Notes: generated by a model from the letters alone, not told the origin. 64,000 nucleotides of DNA from Micromonospora thermarum (GCF_012034245.1 NZ_JAATEO010000009.1:124001-188000), one strand, 5' to 3'; counted from the stretch's first letter, positions 19,959 through 28,569 are shown. Numbers and translations: made by a program.

Positions 19959-20183
19959 GCCAGGGAGGGTACGGCGTCCGTGGCCGCTCCGGCGCCTGCC
20001 GCGTCCGCGCCGGGCCGACCGGCCGGTCCGGTGGCCCCGGTCCGCGGGGTCACCCTATCGGGAACCTGACATCGCATAGCGTGTCGGTTGGCGAATAGTT
20101 GATATCTGGCGCATGATCGTTCGAGGCGGTCTAATAGGTGGGACCGTATCCGAACCGCACAGTCTGGGACGTGAGGACACAGC

Positions 20184-20411
20184 ATGGCAGCCACTGGCAC
20201 AGCCACCAGCACTGAGAAGGGTCGCCGGATCGTCGGAGCCGAGCGTCAGACGCTCGCCAAGGACCTGGTTAAGCGGTACACCTCGGGGGAGAGCATCCGC
20301 GCGCTCGCGGCCTCGACCGGCCGTTCCTACGGGTTCATCCACCGGGTGCTCACCGAGTCCGGGGTTCAGCTGCGCCAGCGCGGCGGCGCCCGGCGTCGCA
20401 AGAAGGCGTGA
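20184..20411 (+). CDS. Small helix-turn-helix protein
   Basis: 75-aa basic protein: Thr/Ala-rich head, then LAKDLVKRYTSGESIRALAASTGRSYGFIHRVLTESG, a clear HTH with SIRALAASTGRSYGF as the turn, and a tail of Arg/Lys (RQRGGARRRKKA) that should bind DNA phosphate. This type is found throughout actinobacteria as a short conserved DNA-binding protein; its regulon is not evident here. The enoyl-CoA hydratase gene follows after 46 nt. Confidence 0.87.
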   Translation: MAATGTATSTEKGRRIVGAERQTLAKDLVKRYTSGESIRALAASTGRSYGFIHRVLTESGVQLRQRGGARRRKKA

Positions 20412-20457
20412 CCCGCCCACCAGCGTCGTCCATCAGCGCCGCGCCCCGGGCCGCCCG

Positions 20458-21225
20458 GTGACCGCCGAGGCGACCGGGGTACGGCTGGAATGCGACGGGC
20501 CGATCGCCACGGTCACGTTGTGTCGGCCCGACGTGCTCAACGCCCAGACCCCGGCGATGTGGCGCGCGATGAGCGACTTTTCCCGGGACCTGCCCGGCGA
20601 CGTGCGCGTCGTGGTCGTGCGCGGCGAGGGCCGGGCGTTCTCCGCCGGCCTCGACCTGTCGGTGGCCGGTGCGACCGGGCCCGGCTCGTTCGCCGAGCTG
20701 TCCGCCCTGCCCGAGCAGGAGTGCGCGGACCGTATCGCCGAGTTCCAGGCCGGCTTCACCTGGCTGCACCGACCCGACCTGATCTCCGTGGCGGCCGTGC
20801 AGGGGCACGCGATCGGCGCCGGCTTCCAGTTGGCGCTCGCCTGCGACCTGCGCGTGCTCACCGAGGACGCCAAGCTCTCCATGGCCGAGGTGACGCTCGG
20901 CCTGGTCCCGGACCTCGCCGGCACCAAACGCCTGGTCGAGCTCGTGGGATATTCGCGCGCCCTGGAGATCTGCGCCACCGGCCGGCGGATGGACGCCGCC
21001 GAGGCCGACCGGATCGGCCTGGCCACCCTGGTGGTGCCGACCGCCGAGCTGGACGGCGCCGTCCGGGACCTGACCGCCGGGCTGCTCGCCGGCAACCGGG
21101 ACGCGGTCGTGGAGATCAAGGCGCTGCTCGCCGGTGCGGCCGGCCGGTCGCACGCCGACCAGCAGCGGGTGGAGCGGGAGGCGCAGACCCGCCGGCTGCG
21201 CGACCTCGCCGGGCGGGGAGAATAG
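20458..21225 (+). CDS. Enoyl-CoA hydratase/isomerase family protein
   Basis: 255-aa crotonase-fold enzyme expected to act on acyl-CoA thioesters in the cytoplasm. The oxyanion-hole segments RAFSAGLDLSVAG and QGHAIGAGFQLALACDLRV are present, as is EVTLGLVPDLAGTKRLVELVG, which holds an acidic residue at the position of the second catalytic Glu. GTG 20458 (VTAEATGVRLEC) is selected because it begins at the first beta strand; the frame is open to 20113 across the HTH gene. The exact substrate is not readable. Confidence 0.88.
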   Translation: MTAEATGVRLECDGPIATVTLCRPDVLNAQTPAMWRAMSDFSRDLPGDVRVVVVRGEGRAFSAGLDLSVAGATGPGSFAELSALPEQECADRIAEFQAGFTWLHRPDLISVAAVQGHAIGAGFQLALACDLRVLTEDAKLSMAEVTLGLVPDLAGTKRLVELVGYSRALEICATGRRMDAAEADRIGLATLVVPTAELDGAVRDLTAGLLAGNRDAVVEIKALLAGAAGRSHADQQRVEREAQTRRLRDLAGRGE

Positions 21226-21331
21226 TCAGTAAGGACCGTTCGGGAAGATCCGGGTTACGACCGAGGTTGTCAGAGGCGTCGGGAGAATTGACCTCAGGCG
21301 GTGCGGTCGGCCCGACGACCCGGAGGTGAGC

Positions 21332-23320
21332 GTGTCCAATCCGATGTCCGGCGGTGGCATGGGCGGGTGGAGCATGCTCCGGTCGATGCGCAACCGGGAC
21401 GAGATCTCCACCCACCGGCTCCAGCGGGGGGTCGCCCGGCGGATCGTGGCCTTCGCCCGGCCGTACCGGCGCGACATCGTCGTCTTCCTGGTGACCGTGG
21501 TGCTGGCCGCCATGATCGGTGTCGCCACCCCGGTGCTCGCCGGTGACGTCATCAACACCATCAACCGGGGCGGCTCCGACGCCGGTGGCACGGTCGTCCG
21601 GCTGGCGCTGATCATCGCCGCGCTGGCCGTCGCCGACGCGCTGCTCTCCCTCGCCCAGCGGTGGTATTCGGCCCGCATCGGCGAGGGCATCATCCTCGAC
21701 CTGCGCACCCGGGTCTACGACCACGTCCAGCGGATGCCGCTGCAGTTCTTCACCCGTACGCAGACCGGCGCGCTGGTCAGCCGGCTCAACAACGACGTGC
21801 TCGGGGCGCAGCGTGCCTTCACCTCGACGCTGTCCGGCGTGGTCAGCAACGTCATCCAGTTGGTGCTCACCGCCGCGGTGATGTTCACCCTCTCCTGGCA
21901 GATCACCGCGCTGTCGCTCGTACTGCTGCCGATCTTCATCATCCCGGCGCGCCGGGTCGGCCGGCGTCTCGCCGACATCACCCGCGAGGCGTACAACCTC
22001 GACGCCAAGATGAACGCGACGATGACCGAGCGGTTCGGCGTCGCCGGCGCGCTGCTGGTCAAGCTGTTCGGGCGGCCCGACGTCGAGGCGGACCGGTTCG
22101 CCGACCGCGCCCAGCGGGTGCGCGACATCGGCATCCAGTCCGCGATGTACTCGCGGACGTTCTTCGTGGCCATGCTGCTGGTGGCGTCGCTCGCCCAGGC
22201 ACTCACGTACGGGCTCGGCGGCTGGCTCGCGGTCACCGGCAGCGTCAGCGCCGGCACCGTCGTGACGCTCGCGCTGCTGCTCACCCGCCTCTACGGCCCG
22301 CTCACCGCCCTGTCCAACGTCCGGGTGGACGTGATGAGCGCGCTCGTCTCCTTCGACCGGGTCTTCGAGGTGCTCGACCTCCAGCCGGGGATCACCGAGA
22401 AGCCGGGCGCCGTGCCGGTGCCCCGCGGCAACGGCCGGGTCGAGTTCCGGGACGTGCGCTTCCGCTACCCGAGTGCCGCCGAGATCTCGCTGGCCTCGCT
22501 GGAGGAGGTGGCCACCCTCGACCGCACGGTCAGCGAGCCGGTGCTCAAGGGCGTCTCGTTCACCGTGGAGCCGGGTCAGATGGTGGCCCTGGTCGGCCCG
22601 TCCGGCGCCGGCAAGTCGACGCTGTCGATGCTGATCTCCCGCATCTACGACGTGACCGACGGCCAGGTGCTGGTCGGGGGCGTCGACGTCCGCGACGCCA
22701 CCCTCGACTCGCTGCGCGACGAGATCGGCGTGGTCACGCAGGACTCGCACCTGTTCCACGAGACCATCGCGGAGAACCTGCGCTACGCCAAGCCCGGCGC
22801 CACCGACGACGAGCTGTGGGCGGCCCTGGCCGGCGCCCAGGTCGCCGACCTGGTGCGCGCCCTGCCGGACGGCCTCGACACCGTCGTCGGCGAGCGGGGC
22901 TACCGCTTCTCCGGCGGTGAGAAGCAGCGCATCGCCATCGCGCGGCTCCTGCTCAAGGCCCCGTCGATCGTGATCCTCGACGAGGCCACCGCCCACCTCG
23001 ACTCGGAGAGCGAGGCGGCCGTGCAGCGGGCGCTGTCGGTGGCGCTGACCGGGCGGACCGCGCTCGTCATCGCGCACCGGCTCTCCACCGTCCGGGACGC
23101 CGACCAGATCCTGGTGCTCGACCAGGGGCGCATCGTCGAGCGGGGCCGGCACGAGGAACTGGTCGCGGTCGGCGGGCTCTACGCCGAGCTGTACCGGACG
23201 CAGTTCGCCGTCGCCGACTCGCCGGCGCCGTACCAGGACGCGACCGGGCCGGAGCCACTGGCGGTGCCGATGCGCTCGTACCTCGCCGACGAGGCCCTGC
23301 CGCCCGCCGCCGCCAACTGA
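21332..23320 (+). CDS. ABC exporter, fused permease and ATPase
   Basis: 662-aa half-transporter. A six-helix transmembrane domain spans residues ~40-330 (IVVFLVTVVLAAMIGVATPVLAG is helix 1). It is followed by an ATPase domain with Walker A GPSGAGKSTL, Q-loop VTQDSHLFHETI, signature FSGGEKQRIAIA, Walker B IVILDEATAHLD and the His switch IAHRLSTV. GTG 21332 is 5 nt after GGAGG; the GTG at 21326 overlaps that site. A single half-transporter without partner implies a homodimer, probably a lipid or drug exporter. The insertion SLASLEEVATLDR before the ATPase is slightly unusual. Confidence 0.92.
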   Translation: MSNPMSGGGMGGWSMLRSMRNRDEISTHRLQRGVARRIVAFARPYRRDIVVFLVTVVLAAMIGVATPVLAGDVINTINRGGSDAGGTVVRLALIIAALAVADALLSLAQRWYSARIGEGIILDLRTRVYDHVQRMPLQFFTRTQTGALVSRLNNDVLGAQRAFTSTLSGVVSNVIQLVLTAAVMFTLSWQITALSLVLLPIFIIPARRVGRRLADITREAYNLDAKMNATMTERFGVAGALLVKLFGRPDVEADRFADRAQRVRDIGIQSAMYSRTFFVAMLLVASLAQALTYGLGGWLAVTGSVSAGTVVTLALLLTRLYGPLTALSNVRVDVMSALVSFDRVFEVLDLQPGITEKPGAVPVPRGNGRVEFRDVRFRYPSAAEISLASLEEVATLDRTVSEPVLKGVSFTVEPGQMVALVGPSGAGKSTLSMLISRIYDVTDGQVLVGGVDVRDATLDSLRDEIGVVTQDSHLFHETIAENLRYAKPGATDDELWAALAGAQVADLVRALPDGLDTVVGERGYRFSGGEKQRIAIARLLLKAPSIVILDEATAHLDSESEAAVQRALSVALTGRTALVIAHRLSTVRDADQILVLDQGRIVERGRHEELVAVGGLYAELYRTQFAVADSPAPYQDATGPEPLAVPMRSYLADEALPPAAAN

Positions 23321-23343
23321 CCGGTCCCGCCGCCGACCGGCCC

Positions 23344-23907
23344 TCAGCCGGCCGTGACGGCGGCCCGCAGCTCGCCGAACGCGGCGCCCAGCGACTCCGG
23401 GGTGAAGTGCGCGTTCAGCCCACTGGGGTTGGGCAGCACCCAGAGCCGGGCGCCGGCCAGCGGCTCCGGCTGCGGGCCGAAGGCCGCCTTCGGTCGGGCG
23501 AACCCGATCCGGTACGCGGTCACCCCGACCACCGCCACCCACCGCGGCCGGTAGCGGGCGACCTTGCCGGCCAGGATCTCCGCACCGGCGACGAGTTCGG
23601 CCGGCGTCAGCTCGTCGGCCCGGGCGCTGGCCCGCGCCACCATGTTGGTGATGCCCAACCCGTAACCGGGCAACTGGTCCTGCTCACTGGGGTGCAGCTG
23701 CCGGGGTGTGAACCCGCCCCGGTACAGCGCCGGCCAGAACCGGTTGCCCGGCCGGGCGAAGTGCCACCCCGTGGCCGCGGACCACAGGCCGGGGTTGATC
23801 CCGACGAACAGCACGTCCAGCCCCGGCGCGATGACGTCGGCGAGGAGGCGGTCCGCCGCGGCCGCCAGCTCCGCCTTCGTCGGCCGCGGATGGCGGGGGA
23901 CGGCCAT
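23344..23907 (-). CDS. mug: G:T/U mismatch-specific uracil-DNA glycosylase
   Basis: 187-aa DNA repair enzyme of the Mug family. The active-site motif GINPG (VLFVGINPGLWSAATGWHF) and the C-terminal NPSGLNAHF helix-insertion motif are both seen. ATG 23907 (MAVPRHPRPTKAEL) overlaps the SDR stop by one base, so the two are translationally coupled. The RP-rich N-terminus is basic, as in other Mug proteins. Confidence 0.93.
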   Translation of the reverse strand: MAVPRHPRPTKAELAAAADRLLADVIAPGLDVLFVGINPGLWSAATGWHFARPGNRFWPALYRGGFTPRQLHPSEQDQLPGYGLGITNMVARASARADELTPAELVAGAEILAGKVARYRPRWVAVVGVTAYRIGFARPKAAFGPQPEPLAGARLWVLPNPSGLNAHFTPESLGAAFGELRAAVTAG

Positions 23908-24668
23908 CACAGGCCCCGCAGCGCGCCGCCGTCGACCGGCAGCGTGATCCCGGTCAGGTAGCTCGCGGCGGGGGAGAGCACGAACGCCGCCACCCGGCCG
24001 AACTCGGCCGGATCGCCCAACCGGCGCAGCGGGATGTCCGCCTCCGCCTCGGCCCGCGCCCGCTCCGGGTCGCCGGTCGCGGCGAAGAGCTGCACGTTCC
24101 GGTCGGTCATGATCCGTCCCGGCAGCAGCGCCACCACCCGGACGCCCCGGGGCCCGTACTCGTCGGCGACGTCCTTGGCGACGCCGGCCAGACCGGGGCG
24201 CAGGCCGTTGGAGATCCCCAGGCCGGACAGGGGGCTCCGGGCGGAGGTGGACAGGACCAGCCCGATCGCCCCGCCGCCGGCCAGCGCGCCGGCGACGGTC
24301 CGCACCGTCCGGACCGTCCCGAGGAAGACCGTCTCGAAGGACCGGCGCCACTGCTCGTCGGTGACCGACGCCGCGCTGCCGAGCGGCGGACCGCCGACCG
24401 AGACCAGCGCACCGTCGATCCGCCCGTACGCGTCGAGGGCCGCCGACACCAGGCGTTCCGGCGTGTCCGGGTCGGCCAGGTCGGCCGCCACGCCGACGGC
24501 GTGCCCCGGACCGCCGAGGCGTCGGGCGGCGGCCTCGACCGCGTCGGCGTCGCGGGCGGAGAGGACCACCCGGGCCCCGTCGGCGACGAGGCACTCGGCG
24601 GTGGCGTAGCCGAGCCCCCGGGAGGCGCCGGTCAGCACGTACACGCGATCGGTCAGTCCGAGATCCAT
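23907..24668 (-). CDS. SDR-family protein lacking the usual catalytic tyrosine
   Basis: 253-aa short-chain dehydrogenase/reductase fold: NAD(P)-binding TGASRGLGYAT, the SVGGPPLGS replacement of NNAG, and the C-terminal SYLTGITLPVDGG. The active-site stretch reads LSTSARSPLSGLGISNGLRPGLAGVAKD: Ser is present, but the expected Tyr-x3-Lys is Asn-x3-Arg. Such SNALR-type members exist among FabG-like proteins, so this is probably an inherited variant and activity may be altered. ATG 24668 opens at the first strand (MDLGLTDRVYVLTG). Confidence 0.88.
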   Translation of the reverse strand: MDLGLTDRVYVLTGASRGLGYATAECLVADGARVVLSARDADAVEAAARRLGGPGHAVGVAADLADPDTPERLVSAALDAYGRIDGALVSVGGPPLGSAASVTDEQWRRSFETVFLGTVRTVRTVAGALAGGGAIGLVLSTSARSPLSGLGISNGLRPGLAGVAKDVADEYGPRGVRVVALLPGRIMTDRNVQLFAATGDPERARAEAEADIPLRRLGDPAEFGRVAAFVLSPAASYLTGITLPVDGGALRGL

Positions 24669-24756
24669 GCGCCGATCCTGCCGCACCGGCGGGCGGGACG
24701 CCCGGCGGGCGCGGTGCGCTCCGCGGCCGGCCGGCGCCGCGGGCCGGGCCGTGGGG

Positions 24757-25206
24757 TCAGCGGCGCGCGGGGCGCAGCAGGCGTACGCGACCGGCGAGCT
24801 GGACCGCGACGGCGCCGCCCGCGCGACCCCAGGCCGGCAACGGGCGCGGACGTGGCGCTGCCTGCCCGTCGTAGCGGTGGCCGGCCTCCCGGGCGGCCAG
24901 TTCCTCGGCGCCCAGCGGCGGCAGCGTCCCCGCGTCGCGCAGGTGGCGCGCGAAGTCCCAGCCGTCGCGCAGCGAACCCGCGCCGGGCCGCCCGTCGGCC
25001 CAGTGCAGGAAGAGCTCGGGCCAGCGGGCGCCCAGGCCGGCGGCGAGCAGCGGCCAGTGCCGGGCCACCTCGCCGGCCCGCTTGCGGAGCAGGGCGGTAC
25101 GCGCGGCGGCCACCGGCTCCGCGGCGAAACCCGGCGGCAGCGGCGCCCCGGCCACCAGCGCGGCGACGAGCGCGGCCTGCCGGGCGGCCAGGTCACCGGT
25201 GCTCAC
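24757..25206 (-). CDS. Small partner protein of the DUF692 enzyme
   Basis: 149-aa mostly helical, basic protein that I recognise only by context. The GTG at 25206 overlaps the DUF692 stop (GTGA). It begins STGDLAARQAALVAALVAG and continues with RTALLRKRAGEVARHWPLLAAGLG and LRDGWDFARHLRDAGTLPPLGAEELAARE. Enzymes of the DUF692/MNIO family normally need an adjacent small partner that binds the substrate peptide (MbnC, TglI, BufC are known examples), and this gene has the right size and place. Direct similarity to those partners was not tested. Confidence 0.7.
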   Translation of the reverse strand: MSTGDLAARQAALVAALVAGAPLPPGFAAEPVAAARTALLRKRAGEVARHWPLLAAGLGARWPELFLHWADGRPGAGSLRDGWDFARHLRDAGTLPPLGAEELAAREAGHRYDGQAAPRPRPLPAWGRAGGAVAVQLAGRVRLLRPARR

Positions 25207-26021
25207 GTGACCGCCGGGAAGCCCGACGCGGCGGCGAGTGCGTCCAGTTCGGTGCGGAGCACGTCGGCCGGCGGGTAGTGCCCGTCCCGCTCCAGCAGCA
25301 GGGCGGGCGGCCGCCGCCGGGCGCACAGCTCGCCCACCAGGTCCAGGACCGGGCGCGGCACCGGGTCGGTGTGCGTGTCGTGGTAGAAGCCGCCCTGTTC
25401 CGCCCCGCCGGCCACGTGCGCGTACGCGATCCGCTCCAGCGGGAGCCGGTCCAGCAGGGCGAGCGGGTCGCCGCCCCGGTTGCGGGCGTTGGCGTACACG
25501 TTGGCGACGTCGAGCAGGAGCAGCGCGCCGGTGCGCTCCAGGATCTCGGTGAGGAACGCGGCCTCGTCCAGCTCGTCGTCGGGCCAGTCGAAGAGCGCCG
25601 CGATCGGTTCCAGCGCGATCGGCACCGGCAGCTCGGCCTGGGCGCGGGTGACGTTGGCGCAGACCGCCGCGACGGCCTCCCGACTGCGCGGCAGGGGCAG
25701 CAGGTGCCCCGCCTCCAGGCCGCCGGCGCGGACGAACGCGATGTGTTCGCTGACCAGCGGCGCGCCCGTCAGGTCGGCGACCGCGGCCAGGTGGGCCACC
25801 CGCGCCGGGTCGATTGCCTCCGCGCCGCCGAGCGAGAGCCGCACCCCGTGGGGTACGACGGTGACGCCCCGTTCGCGCAGGGCGGCGAGCCCGTCCGGGA
25901 GCGGGCCGGTGGCGGGCACCGATTCCGCGATGACCTCGACGAAGCGCAGCCCGGGCAGCTCGGCGACGAAACCGGCGATCTCCGGCCGCCAGCCGATGCC
26001 CACCCCGGCCGGCCCGGTCAT
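25203..26021 (-). CDS. DUF692 / MNIO-family peptide-modifying oxidase
   Basis: 272-aa TIM-barrel enzyme of the multinuclear non-heme iron oxidative family (DUF692). Ligand-type residues appear in order: VVPHGVRLSLGG (His), VSEHIAF (Glu, His), IALEPIAALFDWPDDE (Glu), LLLDVANVYANARN (Asp, Asn), YAHVAGGAEQ (His), FYHDTHTDPVP (Asp, His) and LLLERDGHYPP (Glu). Characterised relatives (MbnB, TglH) use Fe and O2 to rebuild cysteine residues in peptides. ATG 26021 overlaps the TIGR04222 stop (ATGA), and the partner gene overlaps its stop. The substrate is inferred below, not proven. Confidence 0.9.
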   Translation of the reverse strand: MTGPAGVGIGWRPEIAGFVAELPGLRFVEVIAESVPATGPLPDGLAALRERGVTVVPHGVRLSLGGAEAIDPARVAHLAAVADLTGAPLVSEHIAFVRAGGLEAGHLLPLPRSREAVAAVCANVTRAQAELPVPIALEPIAALFDWPDDELDEAAFLTEILERTGALLLLDVANVYANARNRGGDPLALLDRLPLERIAYAHVAGGAEQGGFYHDTHTDPVPRPVLDLVGELCARRRPPALLLERDGHYPPADVLRTELDALAAASGFPAVT

Positions 26022-26917
26022 CCCCCGCACCCGCCACCGCCGCAGCCGCCCCCGCCACCGCAGGAGCTGCCGCCTCCGCTGTCGCCGCCGCCGCACCCGC
26101 CGCCTCCGGACGCGCCGCCGGCGCTCATCGCCTGCCGCTGGATCTCCGCCTGCTCGGCGAAGCCCGGGTCCATGGCCCAGAGGGTGGCCGTGCCGAAGAG
26201 GGCGACACCCATGGCCGCGCCGGCGGCGCCGTACGTGGAGTAGGCCGGCGCCGACCGGGGCGCCAGGTACGTGTGCTCCCGGCGCAGCTGGCGCAGCTGG
26301 CGGTCGGCCGCGCGGGTGCGCCAGGGCCGCCGGAACAGCAGGATGGTCACGAAGAGCAGCGGGAACTGGATCAGGAACAGCCAGCCGACCGGGCGGTCGT
26401 TCGCCACGCCGGCGAAGAACCGCAGCGTGCCGACCGCCAGCAGGGCGACCAGCAGCATCGGGCCGAGGCGCAGGGCGGCCCGCCGTTCCGCGGTCAGCGC
26501 CAGGCCGCGCTGCTCCAGAGCGGTGCGGAGCTGGTCGAGGGCCGACCGTACCCACTGGTCCTGACGCAAATCCCGAGTGTGGACACCGCGGCCCGCGGCG
26601 ACGTGGATCGCCTGGTCGAGCGGGGTGACGCCGGCCGGCAGTGGACCGCCGGTGGTGAGCCGCCGACCGCGTGCGCTGATCGCCCCGCTGCTCCGCAGCC
26701 CGCCGAGGGAGGTCCAGACGGCCAGCTGCTCGCCGCCGTTGAGGTACGCGACCTGCTGGGGGCCGAGCGGGCCGGCGTCCGTCGACTCGCCGCCGAGCAC
26801 GCGGGCGCGCTGGACGAGCGTGCCGATGACGAGCACGGCGGCGGCCAGCAGGTAGAGCCGGAGGAAGACCGGGCCGGGGATGCCCCAGGTGTCGCTGGGG
26901 GCCGCGAGGACGGTCAT
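26018..26917 (-). CDS. TIGR04222-type membrane protein with Gly/Cys-rich tail
   Basis: 299-aa membrane protein. Helix near residues 14-35 (PGPVFLRLYLLAAAVLVIGTLV), a cytoplasmic or outer domain with AYLNGGEQLAVWTSLGGLRSSGAI, and then two close hydrophobic segments (LGPMLLVALLAVGTLRFF and VGWLFLIQFPLLFVTILLF). The last ~30 residues are almost only Gly, Ser and Cys, with Cys275, Cys286, Cys292 and Cys297. ATG 26917 is 7 nt after AGGAG. The four-base overlap with the DUF692 gene ties them together. The tail resembles a modified-peptide substrate. Confidence 0.85.
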   Translation of the reverse strand: MTVLAAPSDTWGIPGPVFLRLYLLAAAVLVIGTLVQRARVLGGESTDAGPLGPQQVAYLNGGEQLAVWTSLGGLRSSGAISARGRRLTTGGPLPAGVTPLDQAIHVAAGRGVHTRDLRQDQWVRSALDQLRTALEQRGLALTAERRAALRLGPMLLVALLAVGTLRFFAGVANDRPVGWLFLIQFPLLFVTILLFRRPWRTRAADRQLRQLRREHTYLAPRSAPAYSTYGAAGAAMGVALFGTATLWAMDPGFAEQAEIQRQAMSAGGASGGGGCGGGDSGGGSSCGGGGGCGGGGCGG

Positions 26918-27034
26918 GTGCTGCTCCTGTCGCGAGGGGGATCGCGGCCCCATTGTGGAGCAGCGCCGCCAGCACCCGCCGCGCGTGAGGGCGCAGTTAC
27001 CGGACCGCAACGCGCGGAGGCTCGCGCACACCGG

Positions 27035-27607
27035 TCAGCGGCGGCGGACCGCCTCCTCCACGAGGTCTAGCACCGGGCCGAGGTCACCGGCGGGCCGGCC
27101 CATCGCCAGGTGCAGGACCAGGCCGTCGTACGCCAGCTCGAGGAACTGCGCCAGCACGTCGATCGGCACGTCGTCGCGCAGGACGCCGGCCTCCCGCTGC
27201 CGCACCAGGCGGTCGCGGGTCGCCTCGGCGATGGCCGCGGACCGCTCCGCCCACCGCTTGGCGAACGCCGGATCGGTCCGCAGCCGGCGGGACACCTCCA
27301 GCTGGCTGCCCAGCCAGCCGGTCGTGTCCGGCGAGACCGCCCGGGCCAGCAGGTCGCGCATCACCTGGACCAGGCCGTTGCGGGCGACCGTCTCGACCAT
27401 CGTGGCCGCGTCGTCCTCGGCGACGGCGAGGAAGAGCGAGTCCTTGTCACGGAAGTGGTGGAAGATCGCACCCCGGGACAGCCCGGTGGCCTCCTCCAGG
27501 CGGCGCACGGTCGCGCCCTCGTACCCGTGCCGGGCGAAACAGGCCCGCGCCGCGGCGAGGATCTCCTGCCGGCGCGCGTCGAGCTGGTCCTGACTTACTC
27601 TGGGCAC
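27035..27607 (-). CDS. acnR: TetR-family regulator, AcnR-like
   Basis: 190 aa. The HTH is near residues 25-55 (EGATVRRLEEATGLSRGAIFHHFRDKDSLFLAVAEDDA). From memory this region, the NGLVQVMRDLL segment, LEVSRRLRTDPAFAKRW and the C-terminal VPIDVLAQFLELAYDG match AcnR of Corynebacterium glutamicum, the aconitase repressor, closely enough to propose orthology. GTG 27607 follows TTGCGT-17 nt-CACGAT by 6 nt. It is not next to aconitase, which lies ~13 kb away on the same strand, but both promoters share an operator-like site. Confidence 0.8.
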   Translation of the reverse strand: MPRVSQDQLDARRQEILAAARACFARHGYEGATVRRLEEATGLSRGAIFHHFRDKDSLFLAVAEDDAATMVETVARNGLVQVMRDLLARAVSPDTTGWLGSQLEVSRRLRTDPAFAKRWAERSAAIAEATRDRLVRQREAGVLRDDVPIDVLAQFLELAYDGLVLHLAMGRPAGDLGPVLDLVEEAVRRR

Positions 27608-27636
27608 GGGTCGATCGTGTCAGGTCACCCCGCGTC
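27608..27636 (-). promoter_or_regulatory. Predicted acnR promoter
   Basis: On the minus strand TTGCGT, 17 nt, CACGAT, then 6 nt to the GTG. The -35 abuts the palindrome at 27640-27659. Confidence 0.5.
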
Positions 27637-27639
27637 ACG

Positions 27640-27659
27640 CAAACCGTACGTACGGCTTG
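27640..27659. promoter_or_regulatory. Predicted AcnR operator at acnR
   Basis: 20-nt palindrome CAAACCGTAC/GTACGGCTTG, nine of ten pairs matching and a perfect 12-bp core CCGTACGTACGG. A 17/20 match to this site lies in front of aconitase at 43537-43556, in both cases directly upstream of the -35 region. Confidence 0.7.
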
Positions 27660-27687
27660 TGGCCGCTCACCCCGCCGGTCCGCCGGT

Positions 27688-27693
27688 TAGGAT
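27688..27693 (+). promoter_or_regulatory. Leaderless -10 box
   Basis: TAGGAT, 6 nt before GTG 27700; no clear -35. Confidence 0.6.
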
Positions 27694-27699
27694 CCGCGC

Positions 27700-28569
27700 G
27701 TGACGCCACCCCCCACCGCCCCCGCCCTCCCCGCCGCACCGTTGACCGTCGCGGCGGTGCAGTCCCAGCCCGTCCCGGGAGACCTGACCGCGAACGCGGC
27801 CAGCGGCGCGGCCCTCGTACGCCGGGCAGCCGGTGCCGGGGCGCGGGTGGTCGTCCTGCCGGAGCTGTTCCTGCCCGCGTACCACCCGCCGACCCTCGCC
27901 GCGGATCCGGCCGGCACGGACGTCACGGCCGACCTGGCGCGGCGCGTCGCGGACCCTCGCCTGGACCCGCTGCGCGACACCGCGCGCGACGGTGGCACCG
28001 TCGTCGTGGTCGGCGCGGCGGTCCGGCAGCCCGACGGCCGGCGGACCATCTCCGCCCTGGTGGTGGACCGGGCCGGGGAGGTCCGCGTCGGGTACGACAA
28101 GCAGCAGCTCTGGAGCGGCGAGCGGGAGCTGTTCGATCCGGGTGACCGGGGCGCCACCCTGCTCGTCGACGGCTGGCGGCTCGGCCTCGGCATCTGCTAC
28201 GACGGCTGCTTCCCGGAGCACGGCCGGGCGGCCGCGGCGGACGGGGCGCACGCCTACCTCTGCCCGAGCGGCTACCTGGCCGGCTCCGCGCACCGCCGCG
28301 ACCTCTACTACGCCGCGCGCGCCCTGGACAACACCATGTTCGTGGTGTTCGCCAACGCCGTCGGTGGCGCCGACCCGTGGCGGTTCAACGGCGGCGCCGC
28401 CATCTACGACCCGGAGGGCCGTCCGCTGGCCCGGGGCGCCGACACCGGGGAGGCGGTGCTGGTCGCCACGCTGGACCCGGACGCGCTGGCCCGTACCCGC
28501 GCCGCCCACTCCATGCTCCTCGACCGGCTTCCCGATCAGGGGCTCACCCGTTCGTCGTTGACGGCCTGA
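27700..28569 (+). CDS. Carbon-nitrogen hydrolase (nitrilase superfamily)
   Basis: 289-aa amidase-type enzyme that cleaves C-N bonds using a Glu-Lys-Cys triad: VVVLPELFLPAYHP (Glu), YDKQQLWSGERELF (Lys) and LGICYDGCFPEHGR (Cys). NTMFVVFANAVGG is also typical. The Pro/Ala-rich first 15 residues precede the first strand. GTG 27700 fits the leaderless promoter. Substrate is not evident; omega-amidase or a carbamoylputrescine-type hydrolase are possibilities. Confidence 0.9.
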   Translation: MTPPPTAPALPAAPLTVAAVQSQPVPGDLTANAASGAALVRRAAGAGARVVVLPELFLPAYHPPTLAADPAGTDVTADLARRVADPRLDPLRDTARDGGTVVVVGAAVRQPDGRRTISALVVDRAGEVRVGYDKQQLWSGERELFDPGDRGATLLVDGWRLGLGICYDGCFPEHGRAAAADGAHAYLCPSGYLAGSAHRRDLYYAARALDNTMFVVFANAVGGADPWRFNGGAAIYDPEGRPLARGADTGEAVLVATLDPDALARTRAAHSMLLDRLPDQGLTRSSLTA

